A DNA stretch of 64,000 nt from CAYZED01 sp964477445. Its GTDB lineage: Bacteria; Bacillota; Clostridia; Lutisporales; Lutisporaceae. The notes under the pieces are model-generated. The model saw only the letters and a program-made list of their open reading frames with translations, did no database searches and was not told the DNA's origin. Numbering within the stretch: the stretch's first letter is position 1; each line of letters starts with the position of its first letter. The DNA lies in contig CAYZED010000010.1 of assembly GCA_964477445.1 (NCBI GenBank), positions 1-64,000 on the forward strand. Reading direction: 5' to 3'. The translations under genes were made by a program, and so were the position numbers. Shown here piece by piece: positions 1 to 8,243 of the stretch.

Positions 1-984
1 GTATATGTAGAAAAAAAGGGAAAGCTAACTCTAACGGATGTTTTTTTTAGAGATGATGAACACGTTTTGCATATTATTGACAAAATCGTATCGCCAATAG
101 GTAGAAGAATTGATGAATCGATGCCAATGGTAGATGCAAGATTAAAAGATGGATCACGCGTAAATGCTATTATTCCTCCGTTAGCATTAAAAGGGCCAAC
201 AATCACTATCAGAAAGTTTTCAAAAGATCCCTATAAAGTACAAGATTTAATCAGATTTGGAACACTAAATCAAACAATGGCATTTTTTTTAGAGGCGTGT
301 GTAAGAGCAAAACTTAACATCGTAATTAGTGGGGGTACAGGCTCTGGAAAAACAACGACACTTAATGTGCTCTCCTCATTTATTCCTGAGAACGAGAGGA
401 TAATTACAGTAGAAGATGCTGCTGAACTTCAATTAAACCAAAAACACGTTATAACACTTGAAACTAGAGCCGCGAATATTGAGGGCAAAGGTGCTATAAC
501 AATGAGGGATCTAGTCAAAAACACTTTGAGAATGAGGCCGGATAGAATAGTTGTCGGGGAAGTTCGTTCAGGCGAGGCGCTTGATATGCTTCAGGCTATG
601 AATACAGGTCATGACGGGTCGCTTACTACAGGACACGCAAACACCCCGAGAGACATGATTAGCAGACTCGAAACAATGGTTTTGATGGCAGGAATGGATT
701 TGCCAATTAGGGCTATAAGAGAACAGATATCTTCAGCTGTGAATCTAATCGTTCAACAAAACCGACTAAGGGATGGAACCAGGAGAATTACTTCAGTAGC
801 AGAAGTTTTGGGAATGGAAGGCGACACGATAATAATGCAAGAGATATTTAAATTTGAACAAAAAGGGTTAGACTCGAAAGGATTAGTTATTGGCGAACAT
901 ACAGCTACCGGAATCGTTCCGAGGTTTGTAACTCGAATGGAAGAAGAAGGTGTAATTTTGCCGAAAGATATTTTCTTTCCATGA
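1..984 (+). CDS. CpaF/TadA-type pilus assembly ATPase (5'-truncated)
   Basis: This is a hexameric secretion ATPase of the CpaF (Tad/Flp) family, which powers assembly of a type IVc pilus from the cytoplasmic face of the membrane. The frame is open to base 1, so the N-terminus lies outside the window and 327 residues are visible. Walker A is GGTGSGKTT (visible residues 111-119). The Walker B/His-box region follows with RMRPDRIVVGEVR and the GHDGSLTTGHANTP segment typical of the family. An internal TTG at 67 is not a likely start because coding continues upstream. TadB and TadC genes follow in the same direction. It is not the tRNA deaminase also named TadA, which lies near 14 kb. Confidence 0.93.
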   Translation, partial: VYVEKKGKLTLTDVFFRDDEHVLHIIDKIVSPIGRRIDESMPMVDARLKDGSRVNAIIPPLALKGPTITIRKFSKDPYKVQDLIRFGTLNQTMAFFLEACVRAKLNIVISGGTGSGKTTTLNVLSSFIPENERIITVEDAAELQLNQKHVITLETRAANIEGKGAITMRDLVKNTLRMRPDRIVVGEVRSGEALDMLQAMNTGHDGSLTTGHANTPRDMISRLETMVLMAGMDLPIRAIREQISSAVNLIVQQNRLRDGTRRITSVAEVLGMEGDTIIMQEIFKFEQKGLDSKGLVIGEHTATGIVPRFVTRMEEEGVILPKDIFFP

Positions 985-1072
985 ATGTTTTTAAGTATAA
1001 GTGAAGCTAAATATAGAATAAAATTAGCTAAGCAAAGCATAAATAAGAATAACTTGAAATTGAGAGGAGGGG

Positions 1073-1104
1073 NNNNNNNNNNNNNNNNNNNNNNNNNNNN
1101 NNNN
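1073..1104. other. assembly gap (32 N)
   Basis: A run of 32 N separates the ribosome binding site GAGAGGAGGGG (1062-1072) from the tadB coding frame. The last N plus bases 1105-1106 read NTG followed by GAT GTT, so the start codon probably straddles the gap edge. The binding site would be about 31 nt from that start, so the gap length is probably nominal or the true start lies inside it. Confidence 0.97.
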
Positions 1105-2102
1105 TGGATGTTGTTATTTTAATTTCAGTCTTTTTATCAGTCTCAATAATAACAGTTGCTGTGATTAATATTTTTGGTGAAAAAAAAGCTGCATTAAAAG
1201 ATAGGTTGAAACGATATACAAACCTTTCTCGTTACACCACTCTATCAAGTCAACAAATAAATAATGGTGCGATAAATGAATCTTATTTTGACAAAAAAAG
1301 TAAAAAAGACAACGTGTCATTTATAAGATTATTAGGAAAAACATTCATCTCAAATTCAGTGGCAAAAAGGATGGAAACACAATTAATAAGAGCAGAAATC
1401 CCTATGAGAGGTGAAGAGTTCCTTGTAATAATAGGTTTAGGAATTCTACTATCAGGATTTATTGGACTTTTTATACTAGGAGGACTAGGCCCAGCAGCTG
1501 TTCTGATGTCACTAGTTGGAATACTTCCATTTATCATGATTAGTAGTCGTAAGAAAAAAAGATTTGTTACATTGAATTCTCAAATAGGTGAGTCTCTAAC
1601 AGTCATGGCGAATTCACTAAGAGCAGGTTACAGTTTCCAACAGGCAATGGATTTAGCTGCAAAAGAAATGAGTGGCCCACTTTCAGTTGAGTTTAAAAGA
1701 ACTGTCAGAGAAATAAATCTAGGAATTACTATAGATGAGGCACTTGGAAATCTAAACAAAAGGGTAAAGAGTGATGATTTGGAGCTGGTAATTACAGCAG
1801 TTCTAATTCAACGACAAATAGGTGGGAATTTAGCTGAGATTTTTAGTAATATTTCATATACAATTCAAGAAAGAATTAGAATTAAAGGCGAGATTAGAAC
1901 ACTTACAGCGCAGGGGAGAATGTCAGGAATAGTTATTGGTCTATTGCCACCAGGTTTGTTTGCAGTGCTAATGCTGATTAATCCAGCTTATATGGGAGTT
2001 TTGCTCACAGACCCAACGGGTATTATGATTTTGACGGGCGGAATAACTTCGGAAATAATCGGGGTTTTAGTAATCAAGAAAATAATTTCCATAGATGTTT
2101 GA
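1104..2102 (+). CDS. tadB: TadB-like type II secretion F-domain membrane protein
   Basis: This is an inner-membrane platform protein of the Tad pilus, paired with TadC. The frame is open back to the N gap and reads D-V-V-I-L-I-S directly after NTG at 1104. That mirrors the MDISLIIIS start of the downstream tadC, so I infer an ATG at 1104 rather than the GTG at 1161. It has an N-terminal membrane segment, a second hydrophobic hairpin around 1430-1550, the T2SF/GspF domain with the conserved stretch MANSLRAGYSFQQAMD, and C-terminal membrane segments. It probably belongs to one operon with the ATPase gene. Confidence 0.88.
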   Translation, partial: XDVVILISVFLSVSIITVAVINIFGEKKAALKDRLKRYTNLSRYTTLSSQQINNGAINESYFDKKSKKDNVSFIRLLGKTFISNSVAKRMETQLIRAEIPMRGEEFLVIIGLGILLSGFIGLFILGGLGPAAVLMSLVGILPFIMISSRKKKRFVTLNSQIGESLTVMANSLRAGYSFQQAMDLAAKEMSGPLSVEFKRTVREINLGITIDEALGNLNKRVKSDDLELVITAVLIQRQIGGNLAEIFSNISYTIQERIRIKGEIRTLTAQGRMSGIVIGLLPPGLFAVLMLINPAYMGVLLTDPTGIMILTGGITSEIIGVLVIKKIISIDV

Positions 2103-2112
2103 AGAAATAAAG

Positions 2113-2205
2113 AAGCGGCTTCGATGAAATAGTTTCTTAAAGAATTCAATTTATTCTCTAATAATTATGTATTTACTTATTAAAATAAATTTGTCGAAGG
2201 CGCTT
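2113..2205. other. imperfect inverted repeat between tadB and tadC
   Basis: AAGCGGCTTCGA (2113-2124) pairs imperfectly with TCGAAGGCGCTT (2194-2205), which is followed by a short T run. The loop is about 69 nt and AT-rich. It could be a partial terminator or attenuator that lowers tadC expression relative to tadB, or mere chance. No strong loop or long U tract is seen. Confidence 0.3.
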
Positions 2206-2248
2206 TTTACTATATCTATTAAATTGAAATGAATTGGAGGATTCTAAA

Positions 2249-3181
2249 ATGGATATTTCATTAATAATAATTTCGTCAATAGTATTCCTGTCTGTTTATT
2301 TAATAGTGGTATTTTCAAATGAAATAATATTCAAAGATAGAATCGAGTTAGAAAAACGACTAAAAACTCTTAATTCCTATGGCACAAAAAAAAGAGTTCT
2401 GGAAGACGAAGAACTACAAAAATCATTCGTGGATAGGATTGTTAAGCCGATTTTGAACAAAACTGCCAGTTTAACAGGGCGATTCTCAAAAAATGAAAAT
2501 GCTTTGCTTCTTGAAAAGAAATTAATACTTGCTGGAAATCCATTTGGTTTAAATGCCAAAGAATTTGGTTCTTTATATCTTACAACAGGGATTTTTTTCG
2601 GAGTGATTATTTTCGCTTTGGCAGAAGCCACGAAGCAGGGATTGTTTATGTCAATAGTTGGATTCATTTGGGGTGTAATACTTGGGAGAGTTTTTGTGGA
2701 CATGTTTTTAAAGATGAGTATTTCGACACGCAGGCAACTTATTTCGAGAAATTTGCCAGATGTCTTAGATTTGCTTACAATAAGCGTAGAAGCGGGCTTG
2801 GGATTTGACTCTGCACTCCAAAAAGTTGTCAACAGAACCAAAGGCCCAGTAGCATATGAATTTGGCAAAACACTTCAAGAAATCAAAATGGGAAAGCAAA
2901 GAAAAGATGCACTCAAAGATCTTGGGAATAGAACGGGAGTAGAAGAGCTAAACGCATTAATTAGTGCTATAATTCAAGTTGATCAGCTCGGGGTAAGTAT
3001 TGGGAATGTACTCAGATCACAGTCAAAACAGATGAGATTATTGCAGAAACAAAGAATAGAAGAAAAAGCTATGAAAGCGCCGATTAAGATGTTATTACCA
3101 ATGGTATTCTTCATATTTCCAACCATCTTTTTAGTTCTTTTAGGACCTGCGGTAATTCAAATGATGTCAGCAATGAAATAA
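2249..3181 (+). CDS. tadC: TadC-like type II secretion F-domain membrane protein
   Basis: This is the second Tad platform protein (310 residues). The start is ATG 2249, placed 8 nt after GGAGG (2236-2240); the upstream TTG at 2234 overlaps that binding site and is rejected. It has an N-terminal membrane segment, a pair of central membrane segments (around 2580-2710), and a T2SF domain with NLPDVLDLLTISVEAGLGF followed by GPVAYEFGKTL. The C-terminal hydrophobic segment ends in GPAVIQMMSAMK. Together with TadB it forms the channel base on which the CpaF ATPase acts. No prepilin or TadE/F genes follow, so the rest of the locus must lie upstream. Confidence 0.92.
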   Translation: MDISLIIISSIVFLSVYLIVVFSNEIIFKDRIELEKRLKTLNSYGTKKRVLEDEELQKSFVDRIVKPILNKTASLTGRFSKNENALLLEKKLILAGNPFGLNAKEFGSLYLTTGIFFGVIIFALAEATKQGLFMSIVGFIWGVILGRVFVDMFLKMSISTRRQLISRNLPDVLDLLTISVEAGLGFDSALQKVVNRTKGPVAYEFGKTLQEIKMGKQRKDALKDLGNRTGVEELNALISAIIQVDQLGVSIGNVLRSQSKQMRLLQKQRIEEKAMKAPIKMLLPMVFFIFPTIFLVLLGPAVIQMMSAMK

Positions 3182-3213
3182 TATGATTAGAGAAATTGAA
3201 GAAAATAGAAAAT

Positions 3214-3269
3214 AGAAAACAGAAGTCAGAAAACAGAAGTCAGAAAACAGAAGTCAGAAAACAGAAGTC
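3214..3269. repeat. 14-bp tandem repeat, 4 copies
   Basis: Four perfect copies of AGAAAACAGAAGTC (3214, 3228, 3242, 3256) lie 32 bp after the tadC stop codon and are followed by a partial unit. The purine-rich strand has no start codon or coding frame of note. It looks like replication slippage in the 3' untranslated region. Confidence 0.95.
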
Positions 3270-3305
3270 AGAAAATAAGTGATATCTTTTATAGGAGATA
3301 AGAAT

Positions 3306-3564
3306 TTGAACATACAGATTTTTGGAAGAAGTAAATGTTTTGACACAAAAAAAGCAGAGAGATACTTCAAGGAGCGGAAGATAAAATATCAGCTAATTGA
3401 TATAGATCGCTTTGGTNNNNNNNNNNATTGGAGAAGGAACTCATGCACAAAGTATTTTCTTGAGTAATCCCAAACTATATAAAACTCCAATAGTTAGAAA
3501 TGGGCGGAAAGCTACTGTTGGATATGCGCCTGAAATTTGGGCTGAATGGGATGATGACAAATAA
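3306..3564 (+). CDS. ArsC/Spx-family thioredoxin-fold protein, interrupted by gap
   Basis: This is a small protein of the arsenate reductase/Spx-like thioredoxin fold. The start TTG 3306 follows AGGAGA (3293-3298) and gives MNIQIFGRSKCFDTKKAE, with a single cysteine where the family has its redox Cys. After the 10-N gap the family continues as LSNPKLYKTPIVRNGRKATVGY and ends at TAA 3562-3564, but in another frame. So the 10 N are nominal, and from the usual length of about 115 residues roughly 30-35 codons are missing. True substrate is unknown; most such orphans are annotated as arsenate reductase family only by fold. Confidence 0.82.
3417..3426. other. assembly gap (10 N)
   Basis: Ten N within the ArsC-like gene. 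The reading frame before (ending at Phe-Gly) and after (starting Ile-Gly-Glu-Gly) differ, yet both match the same family. The real missing sequence is therefore longer than 10 bases. Confidence 0.97.
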
Positions 3565-3761
3565 AGATGATTTTTGATATGACGGTTTCGAATAGTATAA
3601 GAACTATACTATTTAAAAACAGCAACCCACTGAGAGTGAATGGTTTTGAGAGTTAATAGAAAAAATTTACAAAAAAGGTTGTTAAAAATCAGAACTTCTA
3701 AAGATCCGACGAAGCCGGCTTTATTCTTTGCATATTTGGTGTGCAGAAATGAGTGATATGT

Positions 3762-4331
3762 ATGAAAATAGTGAAAATATTAATTAAAAAAGCAGAAATA
3801 GATAAGAATAGTTGCCATATAGAGGGCGAAAAGGGAAGCGCGAAAGAAGAGATATGCCATGAAGAAGAAATGAAAGTTTCAAGTGAAGCGGAAGATAAAG
3901 AAGAATTTGAAGAATTTACAGAAATAAAAAGCCTCGAAGGATTAGAATTATCCGAAAAACTAGAAACCATAGAGGAGTTGGTGTTAGCGGAATCGGTAGA
4001 AATTGCTGATACATTTTTTACTAGGCTACGTGGGCTACTCGGGCGCGACGCCCTGCCAGAAGGCTGCGGCCTTCTTCTCTCGCCCTGCAGCGCCATCCAC
4101 TGCAGCGGCATGCGATTCGCAATAGATGCAGTTTTCATAGATAAGGCGAACCGCGTGCTGGAAATACGGGATGGCATGAAGCCGGGCGAGAGGGCAGCTC
4201 GACGTGGTGCAAAAAAAGTGCTCGAGCTGCCGGCAGGGGCTGCAGCAAAGAAGTTGCTGAAGGTAGGGGATTTGCTAGTGGTTGTAAGTGATCAAGAACA
4301 AAACCAGGAGGGAAAAGATAGTGAAACATAG
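3762..4331 (+). CDS. DUF192 family protein with acidic N-terminal extension
   Basis: The C-terminal half is a recognisable DUF192 domain: FFTRLRGLLGR, then CSAIHCSGMRFAIDAVFID and AAKKLLKVGDLLVV. The family function is unknown; it is a small beta-rich fold often found near secretion genes. I chose ATG 3762; a GTG lies 9 bases upstream. The first 80 or so residues are very acidic (many Glu) and look like an added or low-complexity extension. The DUF192 core (about 4020-4290) is strikingly GC-rich compared with everything around it, which suggests acquisition by recombination. Its end overlaps the following lipoprotein gene by 11 nt. Confidence 0.82.
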   Translation: MKIVKILIKKAEIDKNSCHIEGEKGSAKEEICHEEEMKVSSEAEDKEEFEEFTEIKSLEGLELSEKLETIEELVLAESVEIADTFFTRLRGLLGRDALPEGCGLLLSPCSAIHCSGMRFAIDAVFIDKANRVLEIRDGMKPGERAARRGAKKVLELPAGAAAKKLLKVGDLLVVVSDQEQNQEGKDSET

Positions 4332-4773
4332 ATTTTCAGTATTTTTTATTATAATTATGTTTGCGATGCTTTTTTGTGCAAGCTGTTCAATTAACACGAA
4401 AAATGAAGGGATAGATAAATTGGCAGATGATAAACTTGTTAACGAAAATAATAATGTTTTATCACCATCTGGTGAATATTCTTTAGAAATGGCTATAACT
4501 ATACAGAATAATGTGCGAGGATTTAATTTTATTGTAAAGAAATCTTCTGTTAATGAGATAGTTTTTGAAAGTAATGAATTTTTCAGGCTTCGTGATGAAA
4601 CATATCTATTTTGGGGAGATGATAATACAATTTGGGTTTACAGCGGAGATGTTGGAACCTTATATTGGGAGAAGTCTTCTGGTCTATGGACAAAAAAAAT
4701 CTATGCAGACAATAAGGAAAAAGTCAAAGTTCCTGAACTTCTAAAAAGACTTAAGCCACAATATTTTAACTAA
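4321..4773 (+). CDS. predicted lipoprotein of unknown function
   Basis: GTG 4321 lies 7 nt after GGAGGG (4308-4313) and is preferred to the in-frame ATG at 4288. The N-terminus is basic then hydrophobic (KHRFSVFFIIIMFAMLF) and ends in FCASC, an atypical lipobox with Cys22 as the likely lipidated residue. The mature part of about 128 residues contains several Trp/Tyr-rich strands (YLFWGDDNTIWVYSG). No family is recognised with confidence. It overlaps the DUF192 gene and is probably cotranscribed with it. Confidence 0.75.
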   Translation: MKHRFSVFFIIIMFAMLFCASCSINTKNEGIDKLADDKLVNENNNVLSPSGEYSLEMAITIQNNVRGFNFIVKKSSVNEIVFESNEFFRLRDETYLFWGDDNTIWVYSGDVGTLYWEKSSGLWTKKIYADNKEKVKVPELLKRLKPQYFN

Positions 4774-4974
4774 AAATTTGACTGCTGCAGTACTTAACAA
4801 AATCAGTCGAATAGAGTTATGAGACTGATGATTTTTGGGTAGAAAAGAGCTCAGAGATAAATGACAAGAATGTTTTTAGGTATTGCGGCGATTATTTTGA
4901 TTAAGAAACTGATAATACAATGCAAAATCCTTTAACGTCATCGGTAAAAAGCCATTGAAGGAGGCTTGATATAA

Positions 4975-5533
4975 TTGAAAATAAAAGTACTCATAATAGT
5001 AGGAGTTCCATTGTTACTAGCACTTGCAATAATAGCATATTTTGTTGTTTTACCATGGGCTATGATTACTACAGAAATTTTTTTTTTGCCATACCCACTA
5101 AAACCTGAAATCAAATACGGCGAATTCCCATTTCGATTGGAATATGAAATTGACGGACAACGAAAGGTCATTGAAGACAATCTAGTATGTGAATATGACG
5201 GAATTGGAATGAACGAGGGGCAGGGGAAATATCGTAAATGGAATGAACGACTAACTAGTGGAAACCAAAACATATTATTGTTGAGTGTTGATAATTCAAA
5301 AGAAATATACTACAACCCTGGACCAGCAGATTATTATATGGATGACATGGGGGGAAGGAGTTGGATATCGCCATAATTTTCCTGATGCGAGTTATTTTGA
5401 AAAGTATGATGACGGAAGCACTTATAATGGTATAATCTCCGCATATGAATTAATTAAAAAATACCATATAAAACTGATAAGTTGGGACTATACCAAACCA
5501 ATAAAGAATAAATTCTCTGTAACTAAAGAGTAA
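4975..5533 (+). pseudogene. single-pass membrane protein, frameshifted in a G6 run
   Basis: A TTG start at 4975 follows AAGGAGG (4958-4964) and encodes an N-terminal membrane anchor (VLIIVGVPLLLALAIIAYFVV), then a soluble domain. The frame stops at 5376, but the +1-shifted frame continues as GEGVGYRHNFPDASYFEKY to TAA 5531-5533. Removing one G from the six at 5349-5354 joins the two parts into a 185-residue protein (DDM-GEGVGYR). This may be a sequencing error, a real inactivating mutation, or a slippage switch. The family is not recognised. Confidence 0.7.
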
Positions 5534-5737
5534 GGAAGATTAACTAATGCGACAGCCTTTGGTTGTGTTGATTGGTCAACTTCTCAATTCAAAACTATTG
5601 GGAATCGGCTAAGGGATTATAGGAGTAAACTTTGCTAATAATAAAAAAGCCGTGAGGTACAAAATGAACTTATAAGCATACAAAAGGGAGTAATATAATG
5701 CCAAGAAATTACATCAAATAAATTACATTTTGTAAAA

Positions 5738-6310
5738 CTAATCACCATAAGCGTAATGCCCGAGTTCAATTTCTTTAATTTCTAAATCTGAAAATTTGAC
5801 CTTAGCATGATTATTAATATTTAAGTAGCTTGCTTTAATATATTGAAATAAGTTGCATATCTCAATTGTCGGGAATGTTTTCGTTAAAATTTCAAGTTCT
5901 TTCTTAAGGTCTCTCTTTTCTTTAGAATCACGCGCTTCATATTCTAATTCTATATCCTCCAGATAATCAACAAATTCATCTTCTTGCATATATACTAATG
6001 CTGGAAGAGCCCATGCATCTTTTAAAATAGCGGTGATACTAATAAAATCAGTGAAATTTTTTGCTGTCCACAAAATAGTTCCATCTGAAAAATCCATTGG
6101 AGAAATACTGTATATAGGCGAGTTTTCAAGCGTTTCGTCACCTTCTTGTGGAATGATGCAATAATGTACTCCATCGCATCCCATAGAAGCAAACGGCAAT
6201 GCTCCTAATGGGGTGCAATTATAATTGTACTCACTAGTATATGGAGTCATATCTAACATAAGCTCGCTTAAGTTTAGATTTAGTTTAAATAATTCATCCA
6301 ATATCGTCAT
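5738..6310 (-). CDS. possible SUKH/SMI1-like immunity-type protein
   Basis: This 190-residue soluble acidic protein starts at ATG 6310, downstream of GGAGGTG; the GTG at 6319 overlaps the binding site. The segment CTPLGALPFASMGCDGVHYCII resembles the PFASTG-DG-H signature seen in SMI1/KNR4 (SUKH)-like proteins, many of which are toxin immunity or regulatory proteins. This link is based on one motif and is tentative. It lies 19 nt downstream of the lipoprotein gene that ends at 6330, so the two are likely cotranscribed. Confidence 0.6.
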   Translation of the reverse strand: MTILDELFKLNLNLSELMLDMTPYTSEYNYNCTPLGALPFASMGCDGVHYCIIPQEGDETLENSPIYSISPMDFSDGTILWTAKNFTDFISITAILKDAWALPALVYMQEDEFVDYLEDIELEYEARDSKEKRDLKKELEILTKTFPTIEICNLFQYIKASYLNINNHAKVKFSDLEIKEIELGHYAYGD

Positions 6311-6329
6311 TGGAGACACCTCCGCTCTT

Positions 6330-6977
6330 TTAATTCCCTAGTTTTTTAACCTCAAACGTTCCACTATATACTTCTGTCCCTTCCCACAACTGCGCCCAAG
6401 TTCCTTTTATAGTACTTCCACTTATATTTCCATCTAATTTATAAGTATAAGTGGCTCCTGTTGCTTCATCTTTTCTAGTGTTAGAAAGTTGTATTTTCTT
6501 TGAATCTACACTAATAGTCATATCGCCATTTCGTTTATCAGAAAACATTGCCCAATAAGGGATTCCGTCAGATGTATACGGTAAAAGATTATTATATGCG
6601 ATAGTGCTAAACATATAATCACCACTTGCAATGTTTTGGGATTTGTCATTTTTGGTGATATTAAGAGTAAAATTACCTGATTTAGCGCTAGATTTTGCTC
6701 CTAATACAATATTTTTGTACTGATTATCAAGAATCGATTTTGCCGACTGTGCGACCTCAGCATTGGCGGCATTTTTAAGGTTTTCTTTTTCGGTTGGAGT
6801 GCGATAAGAAGTAATAAATTTTTCGTTGATCTTGTCAAATGTCATTGTTCCTGTGTAAACACCACTTAAGTCATTTGTTGAGCCATTGGTTTCAGATGTC
6901 TTGTTGGAGCTAGAACAAGCACACGCAATAATAGTTACGAGAATCAGTAATGATACTAACCAAGATATTTTTCTCAT
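6330..6977 (-). CDS. predicted lipoprotein
   Basis: The start ATG 6977 (MRKISWLV) follows AAAGGAGG; an in-frame upstream start would include the binding site. A signal peptide ends in the lipobox IIAC with Cys19. After a Ser/Thr/Asn linker the mature domain begins LSGVYTGTMTFD and ends with GTWAQLWEGTEVYSGTFEV. The matched GxYxGxxxF and SGSTIKGTW strands suggest a lipocalin-like or beta-barrel extracellular domain. No precise function is assigned. A following SUKH-like gene shares the transcript. Confidence 0.78.
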   Translation of the reverse strand: MRKISWLVSLLILVTIIACACSSSNKTSETNGSTNDLSGVYTGTMTFDKINEKFITSYRTPTEKENLKNAANAEVAQSAKSILDNQYKNIVLGAKSSAKSGNFTLNITKNDKSQNIASGDYMFSTIAYNNLLPYTSDGIPYWAMFSDKRNGDMTISVDSKKIQLSNTRKDEATGATYTYKLDGNISGSTIKGTWAQLWEGTEVYSGTFEVKKLGN

Positions 6978-7061
6978 TTTTTTCCTCCTTTTTTCTTTCA
7001 ACAATGTTGCCTATTATAAGCATATTATATCAAATTTGGACTATTACTTGCTATATATATT

Positions 7062-8033
7062 CTATTCATACAAATCCGTACTCAAATATTTCAATCCGCT
7101 GTCATTCAATAAAAGAACTATGTTCTTGCCTTTTTCTTTTTCTGCTAGAAGTTTGAGTGCGGCACATACATTTGCACCCGATGAAAAACCAGCAAAAACG
7201 CCTTCTAAACTTGCTAATTCTCTTGTAGTCTTAGTCGCTTCTTCATCTGTTACTTGGATATAATCTTCTACTAATTCAGTTGTTAGTAAAGGAAGATTCA
7301 TAGAATAACCACCACCTTGAATTTTGTGACCTTTGTTGCTTATTTCTTTTCCTGAATAAATTGCTGCAGTAGCTGGTTCTACAACATAACATTTTATATT
7401 CTGGTTGTGGTTTTTTAGTGCTTTTGCGCAGCCCTGAAAAGTTCCACCACTACCGATAAAATCCACAAAAACATCTATTTTTCCGTCGCATTGTTCCCAC
7501 ATTTCTTCAGCTGTATGGTATTCATGAGCATGTGTATTTCCTATTAGTTTAAACTGGTCAGCTCTAAAAGCATTTCTTTCAATAGTTAACTCTTGAGCTT
7601 TTTTCTCGACTAATTCTAAATCTTCACCAGAAACTTGACCTTTAACTGAATTCGGCTTTTGATCTACTAAAACAACTTCAGCACCCAGAGCTCTCATCAT
7701 TCGTGCTCTTTCTACAGAATTCCCTTTTGACATACAAGCGATAAATTTATATCCTTTTATGCCACATACAATAGCAAGGCCTGTTCCAGTGTTTCCACTT
7801 GTAAGTTCAATAACAGATTGCTCTGGTTGTAATAGTCCGGCCGCCTCAGCTTCTTCAATCATCTGTAGAGCAATTCTATCTTTTTTGCTAAAGCCAGGGT
7901 TTAAATATTCCATTTTCGCAAAAATATTTCCTTCAACACCGTATTTTTTGGTTATTCTACTTAAATTAATCATCGGCGTATTTCCAATTGCTTCATGTGC
8001 TCCGCTTAAAACTTTATTAAATTTGCTATTCAT
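7062..8033 (-). CDS. cysteine synthase family PLP enzyme
   Basis: This is a fold-type II PLP enzyme of the cysteine synthase/cystathionine beta-synthase family (323 residues), expected to catalyse beta-replacement on O-acetylserine or a related substrate. Start ATG 8033 follows TTGGAGGA. The PLP lysine is K51 in NPGFSKKDR, where most cysteine synthases have NPGGSVKDR. The phosphate loop TSGNTGTG and GSGGTF are present, as is the late SSGAN motif. The altered NPGFSKK segment raises the chance of a specialised paralogue rather than housekeeping CysK. It is transcribed divergently from an XRE-cupin regulator gene. Confidence 0.88.
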   Translation of the reverse strand: MNSKFNKVLSGAHEAIGNTPMINLSRITKKYGVEGNIFAKMEYLNPGFSKKDRIALQMIEEAEAAGLLQPEQSVIELTSGNTGTGLAIVCGIKGYKFIACMSKGNSVERARMMRALGAEVVLVDQKPNSVKGQVSGEDLELVEKKAQELTIERNAFRADQFKLIGNTHAHEYHTAEEMWEQCDGKIDVFVDFIGSGGTFQGCAKALKNHNQNIKCYVVEPATAAIYSGKEISNKGHKIQGGGYSMNLPLLTTELVEDYIQVTDEEATKTTRELASLEGVFAGFSSGANVCAALKLLAEKEKGKNIVLLLNDSGLKYLSTDLYE

Positions 8034-8098
8034 TAAATTTTCCTCCAATTTTACATTTATTTTTTTGACAAAAGAGAGTATAATATTCTGTGTATTAA

Positions 8099-8127
8099 AT
8101 TATACATGTGTTCGATATATTATACAA
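8099..8127 (-). promoter_or_regulatory. promoter of the cysteine-synthase-like gene with direct repeats
   Basis: On the minus strand TTGTAT (8127-8122), a 17-nt spacer and TATAAT (8104-8099) form a good sigma-A promoter. On the plus strand the octamer ATTATACA occurs at 8099-8106 and again at 8119-8126, exactly 20 bp apart. The copies cover the -10 and most of the -35 element, so they are candidate operator half-sites for the adjacent XRE regulator. The regulation is inferred. Confidence 0.55.
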
Positions 8128-8193
8128 GTTTTTTTAATACTAAGACCATATAATTTAGTTAAATAAAAGAAATCAAAATATAAAGCAATATAT

Positions 8194-8228
8194 AAAGCTT
8201 ATGCTAAAATTAAATTTAAAGCTATGCT
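8194..8228. promoter_or_regulatory. direct repeats upstream of the XRE-cupin gene
   Basis: AAAGCTTATGCT (8194-8205) and AAAGCTATGCT (8218-8228) form a near-direct repeat 24 bp apart just before the ribosome binding site. They could be an autoregulatory operator. The assignment rests only on position and repetition. Confidence 0.3.
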
Positions 8229-8243
8229 GATTTGGAGGATGCG

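Noticed and set aside
3214..3269. Possible CRISPR or iteron origin
   Set aside because: Four contiguous 14-bp copies with no spacers and no replication initiator gene nearby; simple slippage explains them.
3306..3564. Calling the ArsC-like protein a true arsenate reductase
   Set aside because: There is no ars operon context and the central part is missing; only the fold family is supported.
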